23,571 nucleotides of DNA, from positions 1-23,571 of the forward strand of contig WELB01000402.1 in assembly GCA_009602725.1 (NCBI GenBank). Direction: 5' to 3'. Of this stretch, positions 1 to 10,189 are shown in pieces (within the stretch, counting starts at the first letter, position 1; each line of letters begins with the position of its first letter). The DNA is from Spirogloea muscicola. Its lineage: Eukaryota; Streptophyta; Zygnematophyceae; Spirogloeales; Spirogloeaceae. The translations under genes and the position numbers were made by a program. The notes under the pieces were generated by a model. That model saw only the letters and a program-made list of their open reading frames with translations, searched no databases and was not told where the DNA came from.

Positions 1-102
1 GGGGGGGAGACAAGGGGAAGGCAGCCCGTTCCGGTTCCGAGCGGAAGATGGGCAAGGTCCGCCGAAGCACGGCGATTGCTGCTAGGGGCCAGCGAGAGAA
101 AG

Positions 103-151
103 GCGCGCGGGGCGCATGAAATGAAAAGGGAGGCCAATTCAAGCCAATACA
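103..151 (+). repeat. 49-bp dispersed repeat, copy 1
   Basis: This segment is identical over 49 bases to 4065-4113. It begins with GCGCGCGGGGCGCATG and ends with CAAGCCAATACA. The flanks differ: a CCAGCCC motif follows this copy directly. Exact identity over 4 kb of otherwise diverged DNA suggests a recent transposition or conversion event. It has no coding content. Confidence 0.85.
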
Positions 152-229
152 CAGCCAGCCCAGAAAGAGAGTCGCCCCGCATGCGGACATGGGCTACGAG
201 GGACTGAGGTGTTAGGGCGATGGGGGGAT

Positions 230-466
230 CTCATGACCACGAGTTCGCACTACAAACCTGGCAAGCTTAAAGCAGCTTCTCGGTGGGACATATTCAAGGG
301 GGATCGCGATCTCATGCCCTTTCCTTTCCTTTCCAAGCGGGCGATGACCTCATGACCACGAGTTCGCACTACAAACTTGACAAGCTAAAGCAGCTTCTCG
401 GTGGGACATGTTCAAGGGGGATCGCGATCTCATGCCCTTTCCTTTCCTTTCCAAGCGGGCGATGAC
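230..466 (+). repeat. Tandem duplication, two units of 119 and 118 bp
   Basis: Unit one is 230-348 and unit two 349-466. They differ by a few substitutions and one deleted T (GCTTAAAG against GCTAAAG). Each unit ends with a CCTTTCCTTTCC run followed by AAGCGGGCGATGAC. Both carry an ATGACCACGAGTTCGCAC start, but the single-base deletion puts the units in different frames, so conserved coding is unlikely. Confidence 0.9.
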
Positions 467-719
467 AGGCCAGCCCAACGCAGACCTGACCCGAGCAGCC
501 ACCGGGGCAGCCCTTGACCAGCGGCACCCCGGGCGCCCCCTTTGGGCACGCTGCTTCTTCACGTCAGCTCGTGCGACTTCCTACTGCTGACACGGGGGTA
601 ACGGAAGGGCCCTGTTTGCCCAGCCTGCGGCTGTGCATCGTTTAGGTGCACTCTAGATTCCTCTGTATGCACATCTGCATGCCACTTGATTCGTTCACAC
701 GTCTTCGGATTTGAGGGTG

Positions 720-731
720 TAGGGTTTAGGG
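720..731 (+). promoter_or_regulatory. Telobox-like motif
   Basis: TAGGGTTTAGGG is the reverse complement of the plant telobox core AAACCCTA plus a second partial repeat. It lies about 375 nt before the LSM2 ATG. In land plants teloboxes sit in promoters of translation and RNA-processing genes. A role here is inferred from position only. Confidence 0.35.
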
Positions 732-785
732 CTGGTAGAAGGGTTTACTGGCGGCCATCCTTGGTGACTCCTACGAGTCGTGCGT

Positions 786-880
786 GCTATCCGCTTTCCA
801 TCCTCTCTGACCTTGTCATTCTTTTGTAAGCTGGCCCTTCGCAGCCCTCGCCCCATTCGGACGAGCTCTTCCTCTCTGAT
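786..880 (+). repeat. Dispersed hairpin repeat, copy A
   Basis: A degenerate member of a family found also near 3652, 8755, 20358, 20655, 20838 and 20961. Shared signs are CATTCTTTT followed by a GCTGGCCC arm, a short spacer, an AGCC arm (831-847), then TCGCC and CTTCCTCT. The stem is imperfect in this copy. Confidence 0.55.
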
Positions 881-940
881 GGCGAGCTGCTTCTCTTTCG
901 CCGCCGGCCCTAAACATTAGCAACAGCGTTCGGCTTCCCC

Positions 941-970
941 GGGTTTAGGGTTCAGGGTTCCTTAGGGTTC
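941..970 (+). promoter_or_regulatory. Degenerate telomere-type repeats in the LSM2 promoter
   Basis: GGGTTTAGGGTTCAGGGTTC runs into CTTAGGGTTC, that is three to four degenerate TTTAGGG units ending about 135 nt before the LSM2 start codon. This is too short and degenerate to be a chromosome end. It may be an interstitial telomere relic or a telobox-type promoter element. Confidence 0.4.
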
Positions 971-1105
971 CTTTGCCCCCGCACGCCGCCTTCCGCTCGC
1001 CTCCCTGCTTGCCGGGCGTCGCCGCTCCGCCCGCCCCCTCCGGGCCCGCGCGCCATGGCTCGCTAGCCCGGGGTGCCCTGCCCTTGCTCCCTCGCCCCCC
1101 CCACC

Positions 1106-1719
1106 ATGGTACGCGGCACCCACACCTGCTTCCCTCCTCTTCCTCCCGCACCCCTGCTACCATTAACGCGCCATCCATCCACCGGCGCCTTCCTTGACCC
1201 TTCCCCCCGACCGCCTCCCACTGCAGCTCTTCTTCTCCTACTTCAAGGAGCTGGTGGGCAAGCAGGTCACAGTGGAGCTCAAGAACGACCTCGCCATCTC
1301 CGGCATCTTGCACTCGGTCGACCAGTACCTCAACATAAAGCTCGAGAACACGCGCGTCGTTGACGAGGCCAAGTACCCTCACATGGTAGCCTCGACTCTG
1401 CCCCTCTTAGCAACCCCGTTCCGTCCCTCCCTGCCCCTTGGACGGCATCGTGCTCTCCCGCTTTGCCCCGGAGCTCACCTCCAGGGCCTGCCCTCATGCG
1501 CTGCCTGGCTCTCTCGCTCGCTGCCCAACTGTGGCTCGCTTCGCGACGAGGCCCGCACTGCGTGCTTATAGCGCGCTGCGGCCTTGGATTCTTTTGCAGC
1601 TGTCGGTGAAGAACTGCTTCATCCGTGGCTCCGTCGTGCGCTATGTCCTCCTCCCTCCTGACGGTGTCGACATCGACATCCTGCACGACGCCACTCGCCG
1701 CGAGGCTCGTGGAGCCTGA
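1106..1719 (+). CDS. LSM2: U6 snRNA-associated Sm-like protein LSm2
   Basis: LSm2 is a subunit of the LSm1-7 ring (cytoplasmic mRNA decapping) and the LSm2-8 ring (nuclear U6 snRNA binding and splicing). The exons are 1106-1108, 1227-1385 and 1600-1719, giving 93 aa, the usual family length. Exon 1 is just the ATG in a CACCATG context, followed at once by the donor GTACGC; the intron ends CTGCAG and exon 2 begins LFFSYFKELVGK, the known LSm2 N-terminus. Sm motif 1 spans about residues 12-43 (VTVELKNDLAISG to VDQYLNIKLEN). Sm motif 2 lies in exon 3 and includes NCFIRGSVVRYV. The protein ends HDATRREARGA, typical of LSm2. All junctions are GT-AG and phase 0. Intron lengths are 118 and 214 nt. 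Telobox-like repeats lie upstream. The assignment is very secure. Confidence 0.96.
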
Positions 1720-3651
1720 GCGCCAACTGAGCAACTCTTCGCCTCCGGCCTATCATAGATGCACTTCCTTGTCTTCTAGTTACCTTGGATGTGCCATAAG
1801 ACATTGGAGGTGCGCTTGGGTGGCCTCCTGTCCGAGGATGGCAGACGTTTGAGCTGGTTGAGTCCAAGTGGCGTCTGCATTGCCTTGCTCCCCCTTGCTG
1901 GCGGGACAGCATTTCTTGGACTTGGCAACATGGATGTGGACTCACCTACAGCAGGCGGCCATCTGTGCCAGCACATGGAAACGGTTGGCATAGAGGCCTG
2001 TTGTCATGGGGAGGGGCTTAGGCGCCACAAGTAGTGCATCAGGTTGCACAGCTGACCTAGAGCATGGCTCTTAGTGGAAGGGGGCAAAGGGGGAGTGCAG
2101 GCGAGGCCGCTGGCTCGCCTTCTTGACCCTACGCAATCCACATTATCCTCGTTTGGCCGTACTCTAGCCAGCCATAGCAGCTGGTGAGGCTGGGGTCAAG
2201 GCCCAGCCAAAAGCCAGCAGGTGCATAGGACGGGCTCAACATGGGACAACATATGAGATTGATGCCAAGCAAGCAAGGGCACAGCTACTCTGTGGGACTA
2301 AGATGGGGCCCCCAGGCGTCCGGTTTTGTCAGCAGCTGCAGTATAAGGCCGCCCAAAAGAGAGATGTTGACGTTCTTGCTTGGCAAGCCTGCTGCAATTT
2401 TCTTGTCTGGCTGGCTTTGGGTGGGCCTGTTCAGGCTGCCAGAACCGGAGGTCAACTATGTTCGGTATAACTAGTAGACACAGCTTGGCAGTCGCCCCCT
2501 TCAAGTGGAAGGAGAACCTGTGGATTGTGCAGCCTTCTGGCAGGAGTCAGCTCACAATATGACAGAAAGTATCATGCTTGCAACTTCGGCGTAAGCTCAA
2601 TCTCGTTGCAGAAGACGTAAACGGAGAAGTCTCCTACTAACTGATTCATAAATGACAAGCAGCACCCTAGTGCTGGTCAACTATCACTCTGGTGCTTGGG
2701 TGCTGGTTCTCCGGTCAGGGCCGTGATGCGGGGCGAAATCGAAGCGGCTATGATGTTGTTTGTTGACATCTCACTCCCTTGCCGACCTTGCCTGGGGAGT
2801 GGGGGGGGCGATGATGTTGCATGGCAATAATGTTCATGACATTGCTTTGACCTGCATGCATTTGAATGCAGGATTGTGCCAACCAATAATATCAATCTCC
2901 CAAAGTGTTGGGCACACCAAAGCAACTGGGGACTCGTCTTCAAGATGTGAACCAACGGTGAAAACGGGGCGTGCGGAGACACTCCATACTGAACCAGGCT
3001 GAGCACTTGGTATTGGTGTGACTTGGTGTGACCCAAGGACGTTGTACTTGGCCACATAGGCCTTCCACCACTCAACACACTTACCACTTGATCCAGAGGA
3101 GCCAGAAAACGTAGAGACCACTCAGGGTGCCTGCTCAGAGACCCCTAGTCAGCAGCAGCAAGTGGAAGCAAGTAGCAGCAAGAAAGGAATGGCCACGCCT
3201 AGGGGGTGAAGCGGCAGCCAGGGCTCGACCGCATGACGGTGCGAGGCATGTGCCAGAGAGCGCTGCAGGCGACTGGAAAGTTGCATTCGACAAACCAAGT
3301 CATAAGAGCCTGTGGCGTGAATTTTGCCTGCTCCCCTTGGTGACGTTTGGACACAGCGCGCCTTGCAAGCTGGTGAAAGAGGTCAAGCCACCGGAGCCCA
3401 AAACGCCGTGGTCACAATGGCAAGGAGAACGAGTCCATCCTCAGTGGGATAATTTGCATGCTTGACTACCTTGTTTGCAGCGTTTCCTGGCTCTAGCCAT
3501 ATATCAGCATGCTGGGCGCGCTCTAAGCCGGGCAACACTGGCTTCCATTATTGTGTTCCCGTCTTACCCAAATTAGGTCGTCAGATCTGCATGTGCTCAC
3601 TCGTGGATACTAGAGTTTCCCTTCAGAGAACGGGCTAGCCCATTGAGGATA

Positions 3652-3720
3652 GGGGCTGGAAAAGCCAGCCCAATAAAGAAGGAACAAAGTACGGCCAGGG
3701 GAAGGGGGCCAGGGGAAGCG
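3652..3720 (-). repeat. Dispersed hairpin repeat, copy G
   Basis: A perfect 7-bp stem GGGCTGG/CCAGCCC (3653-3659 and 3665-3671) has the loop AAAAG and is followed by AATAAAGAAGGAACAAAGTACG and two GGCCAGGGGAAG blocks. Read on the minus strand it matches 20961-21026 closely, sharing CCCCTGGCCCC, CGTACTTTGTTC and GGGCTGGCTTTTCC. It is therefore an inverted copy of that element, with one internal CTTCCCCTGGCC duplication. Confidence 0.75.
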
Positions 3721-4064
3721 CTAAGAAAGACAAGCACAACAAGAAACAAAGCAGCTACGTATTACTCAGTGACCCCTGCTAAGCAGCCTCAGGTCAGAGA
3801 AGCTAGGCTCCTGGAAGTGGTCCCCTGGCCAGAGCCTTCGGAGTTCCCCCTCTCGCTCTCTTGCCAAGGGCCCAAGGGGCCGGAAAGAAATTGGCTCTCA
3901 CAAAAGGGGGCATGGGCTGTGAACAGCCAGCCCGAAGGTGTTTGTTCGGAAGGTCCCAAGTGGCCAAAAAGCGCTCTATCAACAAGCTTTCCCGGTAGGA
4001 TGGTTACTCATTTGAGCTCCAGTGAGGAGCCGCAAATCAGAAGACTAGGAAAAGAAAAGGAAAA

Positions 4065-4113
4065 GCGCGCGGGGCGCATGAAATGAAAAGGGAGGCCAAT
4101 TCAAGCCAATACA
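4065..4113 (+). repeat. 49-bp dispersed repeat, copy 2
   Basis: Identical to 103-151. It is preceded by an A/G-rich run (AGGAAAAGAAAAGGAAAA) and ends about 230 nt before the proposed start codon of the radical SAM gene, so it may lie in that gene's promoter or 5' untranslated region. Confidence 0.85.
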
Positions 4114-4344
4114 GAGTTCAAGCAGAGGCGAGTGCAAACTGAACAAGGCTACATACAAGCGCAAACCACGCAGGAAAGCAGGCGACGATCACGGATGGCT
4201 GCTCAGCAACCTCAGGTGGGTCAGGTGGGTCAGGAAGACGCCCTCGGCATGCGCTCGGCCAGCTCCCCCCCGCCGCAGCCCCGCCCCGCTGGTGGCCGAC
4301 CTAGTTCACTTGGCCTCGTGCCTACACCCGCAACTCCCCCTGCC

Positions 4345-7300
4345 ATGGCGGCCGCCACCGCCCCGCCTGCGCCGCCGCCACCGCGGCTGCCGGCGCCACC
4401 GCGCTCCTTGCGCGGCTCTGCGGCCTCGTCCCGCCTCGGCGCTCCCCTCCTCGCTCGCCAGGGCACTCCCGTCGCCTGCACCACCTCCGCGACGCGCTCC
4501 AAGCCCCCCCGCAAGCGCAGCTCCTCGTCCTCGTCCCCCTCTGGCGGCCGGTCAGATTCCTGCCCGCCCTCTCAATGAATTGCAGCTGGCACCCTTCGCA
4601 GGACGCCTTTGTCCGGGCCGCTCGCATGGTGTTGGTGTCCTAGGTGCTCTAGGTGTCCTATGCTCAGGGCTCCGGGCATTAGGGTTTCTGCCTCCAAAGG
4701 CAGGTGCCTTTGGCACCTCCGACGAGCTTCTCGAGCAAGGCCCCCCGATGTTGGAAGTCGATTTGTCAGTACCTGCCATGTCCTCTGCTGCGGTCGTGCT
4801 ACTTCTGTCATTGCAGTCCCACTCATTGTGCAGTTGTGCAGCCCGACCTTGAGCCCTGGAGGCCCAGGGGTAGCTGCAACCTCCGGGCTAACACTGTCAC
4901 GCTCCGCTGATGCTGCAGCCCGCTGCCATCAGACGACCAGCAGCATCATGGCAAGCTCGCTGCCATGCGGACATTCTCCCAGGACGAGAAGTTAACCTTC
5001 ACGCCTGCAGCAGCAGAGTATGCAAGCCACCTCCTTGCCTGCAACTAACTGGCACTTCCTGCTCTGTCAGCATAAAACGACTCCTCTCTGAGAGCTCAAA
5101 CAGGAGCCGATCGCATTCCTGGTTGGAGCTGCGTAGACAAGCCTCCTTGGCAGATAAGCCAGGGTGCACAATGCAACAGCTCAGGGGTTTCAGTTGATTT
5201 TCAGACAATAGGCAGGTCTAGGATATAGGGCTCAGGATTTTCTGTTCACTACTTAAGCATAGGATGACAAATTTCAAACTTCGCTGTTCGCTGTCTTGAA
5301 TCAGGCCTTGGCCTGGTGCTGTGCACGTGCAATGCCTTCATTGTTCTGTCTGCAAGCTCCTGAAGATAGCTGCTGACTACTGCAACTAGGACCACGTCTT
5401 GCAATGTGCTTGCTGTATCAATCCTCTTGGCCTTGACTTGTGGCAGGAAGGATGCTCTCAGGTGCATCTATGCATACCCCAACGAGTACAGCGTTGGTAT
5501 CTGCAGTCTCGGCTATCAACTTGTGTGGTCCTGGCTCTCGGGTAAGCTTCTTCGTCCCCGATAACAAGGTCCTCCTTTATGGTATCACCATCCCGACGCC
5601 TTTGCATCTCTTCCATGCCATTGGTGGCTCTTGTCTTGCAAAGGAGTTGCACCCCTCACGGCTGCTTGCTTGCTGTCCAGTCAGGACGGATGTCCATGTG
5701 GCCCGGCTCTTCACAGATGCTTCAGAACCAATCATGAGAAACCCGGACTTGATTGGCTTTTGCTTTTCCTGGGAGCTTGACTATGCCCACATCTTGGCAA
5801 TGCTCGAAGAACAAGGTCTCTCGCTCAGGTGGTTAACACGGCAGAGCTTTCCCTAAGTATGCGGCTAATCGGGCGGGGGGAGTCAGATTTGGGAGCTTTG
5901 ATTGCCTTACAGGCTTGATGTACTCATCATCAAGTCTGCTGCGTGCACAAGTGTACTGGAGTCGATTAGAAGCTCCCTTATCCGCTTCACTGTGCCTGTT
6001 CCCAGGTCTGAGCAAAGGGCTGACTGGGAGCCGATTGTCTTTGGTGGGGGCCCGGTGCTGACAGCAAATCCAGAGCCTTATGCAGACTTTTTTGACGTTG
6101 TGCTGCTTGGTGATGGAGAGGATTTGCTGGACGCTTTCATCCAGGTCTCTGTCTAGCTCTTCATGCTCGCTGCAGGAGCCAATGCTTGCCCAAGAACGGT
6201 CAAGCTTATTGGCTCTTGCTTGGGCCTGCAGGCTTTCCAGTCAGTACGAGGATCTTCTGGCTCAAGAAGGGATCGACTGACAGCCTTAACTCAGGTAAGC
6301 AGTCAGCTTAAAATGATGCGCATGCACTTTGCAGTCTCCTTATCTCGAAGATGTTGTGGGCTTGCACGCCTGGCTACTAAGGGCACGCCATTGTGTGTTT
6401 AAAGCTGTCGGTAGACTGCTGCATAGAGGTCCAGTGGCTCCCCTGCATGCTATGCAAGGGTGCTCAGCCTGCAGGAGTATGAAACTCAGCCGTGGCCACG
6501 TCAGCCTTGGCCGTTTTTGCTGTTGAGAGCCAAGTATCACGCTGTTGGAAGTCGACCGCCTGCTCCACCGGTCGCAGGTTCCAGGGGTATATGTACCTGC
6601 ACTATATGAGGTGGAGTACCAGTCCCTGGATGGCCCAATCTCTTCCATCTCACCCATCAGCGACACGGTGCCAGCCTGGGTCACAAAACAGACATACCGT
6701 GGCAATAAGCTGGCCGTATCATCTGTTGTGACTCAACGGATGGCTTGGGAGAATATCTTCATGGTGGAGGTATGAGAGACAACACCCCCATGCTCAAGTA
6801 TCACCTCTGCCTCAGTTGTTCGACATGTTGTACTCCTGGTCTTACAAGGATTGTTTTGCGCGAATGAGCTTACATGTCTGTGCATCCGCTCAAGGAGCTC
6901 TTATCCAGGTTGCATGTTGCACCTCCTCCAGGTGGTCCGGAGCTGTCCAGAGATGTGCCGTTTCTGCTTGGCAAGCTATGTGACCCTGCCCTTCCGCTCG
7001 GCGTCTGTCCAGGACTCTCTGTTACCTTCTATTGAAGAGGGCATGCAGGTGAGGAAGACTTCTGACGCAAATCATAGATAAACCTGCAGATTGCACTTCT
7101 CTTGTGATCCGCTGCGCAGGAGAGCGCACTTTAGCATAGCTTGTGGTGATACAAGGAATACTAGGCATGATGCTGAGTGCAGGCAATGATGCGGCCATGC
7201 AGCTGACAGATAGGATAGGACTCCTGGGTGCATCAGTAACGCAACACCCGCACTTTGATGAGCTCTTGGACTTTATGCTTCGGCCAGCACTAGAACACAT

Positions 7301-8605
7301 CCGTCTCAGGTATGTGGACAAACTGTGCTCATGCAAAGTGGCTGGCCTGCGCTTGGCGAGTTTGTTCTTCACGGAGTTGTCCTTCCATTGACTTGGAGCG
7401 CGTCATTTTGCAGCATAGCTTCAGTCAGGACAAACACAGTCACGGAGAAGTTGGCAGCAGCGCTGGCAAAACGTGGTACCAAGTCATTGACGGTGGCGGT
7501 CGAGAGCGGCTCTGATCGTATGCGCAGCATTGTCAATAAGAAGGTGATTGCTGTGCCTGATAGGCATCCGACTGTTGCTCACTGCTCGCTCCGAAGTGGG
7601 CATCCATCTGCCAGAGCAGCCAGCTTACTGGCTTAGATACTGGCTTCTCTTCAGTTTGTGAAGCGAAAGAGCTGTCATGTTGGTGCTGAACTTGCAGCTA
7701 TCATCAGAGGAAATTCGAGAGGCAGTTGTGCAAGCGCAAGCTGGCGGACTGGAAGGCTTCAAGCTCTACGGCATGGTTGGCCTTCCCGGAGAGGTGCACA
7801 TCTCAGCTAGTCATGTCCCCAGTGGACATCACGAGCAAGACTAGTGAAAGGCAATTGATGGGCCTTGATGTGCACACTGGCAGCACATGGAGGATGTGGA
7901 GGAGACTGTCGCAATGATGCAGAGGTTGCAAGAGGCCGCACCACACCTCAAGCTCACCTTGGGCTGCTCTACCTTCGTCCCAAAGGCAAGCAATAACCTG
8001 ATGTTAAAGCCTGCCATGCAAGGTCAAGCTCATGTGTGCACATCCTGCCTCTAGCACGACTTCAATGCTTGTTCACAGCAAGAATCTCACTTCCACAGAG
8101 TGGCGACGGTGGGCACAGGCTCATACACCCTTTCAGTGGTACGGTTTGAGCAAGGACGGGGAGTCCAGGCTGGAGTACTTGGACAAGGAGATGCGGCGCC
8201 TCTCCGTGGACTTCCGGCCCGAAAGCTACAAGTGGAGTATCATCCAAGCACTGCTCTCGAGGGGCGATAGGCGGCTCGGTCGCCTCCTGGAGCAAGTCCG
8301 CTTGTTTGGCGACAGCAAAGGAAGTTTCAGGCGAGCTTTCAAGGAGCTCCGTGGCCAGCTGCCGCCTTTGGAGTACTATGTGCACCGCCAGGTAAGCAAG
8401 CTACCTCTGCTCTGGAGTGACTTGGCAAGCCATACACTGTACAGTGAATGAGGCTTCCATTATGCACATGAGCTGATAATTACTGCTCTTTGTTGTCACG
8501 CAGTGCGCAATTGGAGAGGAGATCCTACCATGGTCTCATTTGCATGGGCCGCTACCAGAAACCACACTAGTTAGGCATGCCAGAGAGGCGGCTGCGCTCT
8601 TCTGA
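4345..8605 (+). CDS. Plastid-targeted radical SAM protein, B12-binding-type (cyanobacterial family)
   Basis: Thirteen exons give 589 aa: 4345-4550, 5447-5541, 5681-5828, 6006-6144, 6232-6294, 6578-6769, 6932-7048, 7203-7309, 7414-7543, 7698-7793, 7884-7985, 8119-8391, 8504-8605; phases agree throughout. The start is GCCATGGCG. Residues 1-68 are rich in Ala, Pro, Ser and Arg without acidic residues, like a chloroplast transit peptide. From about 70 (YAYPNEYSVGICSLGYQLVW) comes the N-terminal B12-binding-like domain, with GGGPVLTANPEP at 163-174. The radical SAM cluster motif CPEMCRFC is at 286-293 and should bind a 4Fe-4S cluster. VAVESGSDR, YGMVGLPGE and CSTFVPKAHTPFQW follow the family order; the end is PWSHLHGPLPETTL. 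The substrate is unknown to me. Intron 11 (7986-8118) has a GC donor. Intron 1 (896 nt) is unusually long, so an extra short exon there or a different first exon is possible. Family assignment is firm; plastid location is inferred. Confidence 0.9.
4680..4687 (+). promoter_or_regulatory. Telobox-like motif in intron 1
   Basis: TAGGGTTT occurs just inside the long first intron of the radical SAM gene, about 130 nt after its donor. It could be an intronic regulatory element, or this intron could be partly promoter or 5' untranslated region if the first exon is mis-modelled. A single 8-base match is weak evidence. Confidence 0.2.
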
Positions 8606-10189
8606 GGCGGCTGCCCTCACACTTCTTGCATCTGCATGCCGGTCGCGCTTTGGCTGCAGCCTCTGGGTATGGACAGGGACCTGCTACCCAAAGACTTGTT
8701 CGCTGACCTGCGGCTGCTCAACAGGGGGTATTGAGCACCCAGTGGCCACTTGATTCGCTTTGTGCTTCAGCGCTTCTCTGGCCCCTTCGGACTTCTACCA
8801 TTCTTTCTCTGGGCTGGCCCATTACAGCCATCGCCCTATACGGACAGAGTCTTCCTCTCGTCTGAGACATGCTTTACCATGTAACAGTGCCACATGGTTA
8901 TGCTTGTACTGTCTTCGAAGATACATTGTGTCCAAGTAGCCACAGAGTGGCCCTCTCTTGCAGGCTGTGTGCCTGAGAGGGTTCTGCATGATCTCCAGTT
9001 GTGAGGCTTTTCTCAGTGTCTGGTCAGGTTGGGACAAATGTTGCTGCACACTCTGGCCGAACGGGCTCCAGGAACACATACCAGTGTGGGAGGCGTGCAT
9101 GGCACTCAGTTGCAAGTTGATGAGTACTTAAATGCTGCAGCAGATATGCGCGCAGAGAACGTGGACTATCACAATCACGGATACATCATCCGCTGTCAAT
9201 GCGCAGCAACATCTTGAAACTGCTGTGCCACATTCGCCAAGGCAGGCCAGTCAGACGAAGTCTCAAAGCAAAGATGAGGAAAGGTCATGCTCAGCTCCAA
9301 TTGCACTTCATGTCCCTGGTTAACTGTACAGAGTGGTCCAAGAAGCAGGCCAATCTACAGGAGCTTGCCGGGGGCATGGGCCTGCTCAGGCGGGACAGTC
9401 TTGCCCGTCTTTTAGCGCTTCCATGTACTTGCGGCAGCGCACTGCCGCTCGTCGGACTACTCACGGGTCCCATCGAGCAAGAACCTCAAGAGCGCAGATA
9501 GTTGACCAGACATTGAAGCCCTCCGTGGAACTGGTGATGCTGTTTGCCTGCAGCTCTATCTAGGCGCAACCCGTGTGGCCCGTGCGTTGTAGCGCAGCTG
9601 CCAGCAAAGTCACAGAGCAACTTTGTCCTTGTGCTGGATGGGCAGTGGCAAGACGTCTGGCCACTACAGAAGGCATCCAAAGCAGCCCCAGATCATGGGA
9701 AGAAGCAGCTGCAGTGCCAGCAGCACACACACCAGGTCCATCTAGAACCAAGGCGGAGGTGAGCTAGGCACCGAGGCTGTGCTGGGTGGCGAACAAGCCA
9801 GCGAGGTTGGTATGGGAGCCAGCAGGTACGAGCAGGGGCCAGGTAGTGGACCAGGTCCTGGGCTGGGAACTTGGCACAAACTCGCCAATAACCGCGAGGG
9901 AGGGTAGAGGTTGACAAGGCCCCAGAAGATGGCAGGTGGCATGCATTAAGTAGGGCAGTGGCGCCACCATGCTGCCCTTAAGCCCCAAGATTGGTTAGGA
10001 AGCAGGACCAGAGCCGGCTCTTGCTCCGACGGCGTGCCTCGGCGTGCTCACTAGTAAAGCCCACTGTTGCCATCGGGGCGCTGGCAGTCGGCCTGCCCAA
10101 GCCGGCCAACAGTTGTACACATGCCGCTTGCAGACCAGATGCTTGTCTGTTGCGACCTGACTGTGTTGGTCACCACAGTTGCCGCACCA
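8606..10189. other. Convergent intergenic region, radical SAM gene to DRG1
   Basis: The two flanking genes converge here, so both 3' untranslated regions lie in these 1.6 kb. A hairpin-repeat copy occupies about 8755-8860. TGTAA, the usual green-algal polyadenylation signal, occurs at 8879-8883, about 275 nt after the radical SAM stop codon. Open frames at 9029-9217 and 9199-9501 show no family signature. Confidence 0.55.
8755..8860 (+). repeat. Dispersed hairpin repeat, copy B
   Basis: CTGGCCCCTTCGGACTTCTA and CCATTCTTTCTCTGGGCTGG lead into an imperfect hairpin (GGGCTGG at 8811-8817, ACAGCC at 8825-8830), then ATCGCC and GTCTTCCTCT. It aligns with the copies near 786 and 20961. Confidence 0.65.

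Larger units (their letters stand above)
1..1105. other. Non-coding region upstream of LSM2
   Basis: I see no convincing coding gene here. The short open frames have no recognisable family and several lack an ATG. The stretch holds one copy of a 49-bp dispersed repeat, a 119-bp tandem duplication, a hairpin-repeat copy near 786-880 and two telomere-type motifs. The LSM2 promoter and 5' untranslated region must lie in its last few hundred bases. I saw no clear TATA box. Confidence 0.6.
1720..4344. other. Intergenic region between LSM2 and the radical SAM gene
   Basis: These 2.6 kb hold no recognisable gene. The longest open frames (3127-3465, 3643-4086, 4132-4578) begin at GTG or TTG and the first two resemble no family I know. 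It contains the 3' untranslated region of LSM2, a hairpin repeat at 3652-3720 with a related GGGCTG/CAGCC hairpin near 3913-3931, a second copy of the 49-bp repeat, and the promoter of the next gene. Confidence 0.6.

Noticed and set aside
941-970. Chromosome end
   Set aside because: The TTTAGGG-like units are few, degenerate and internal, with genes on the downstream side and repeats upstream.
2175-2225. CCCAGCC/AGCCAGC motif as a further hairpin-repeat copy
   Set aside because: Only the short core is shared. The flanking CATTCTTT and GGCCCC blocks that define the family are missing.
3127-4086. Open frames at 3127-3465 and 3643-4086
   Set aside because: They begin at GTG and TTG, show no family signature, and the second one overlaps a hairpin repeat.
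4132-4344. Upstream extension of the radical SAM protein
   Set aside because: The frame is open to 4132 but that start is GTG. The ATG at 4195 is possible, but 4345 has the better context (GCCATGGCG) and directly begins a transit-peptide-like leader.
9029-9501. Two plus-strand open frames between the converging genes
   Set aside because: No recognisable domain, no clear splice links to a neighbour, and length expected by chance.
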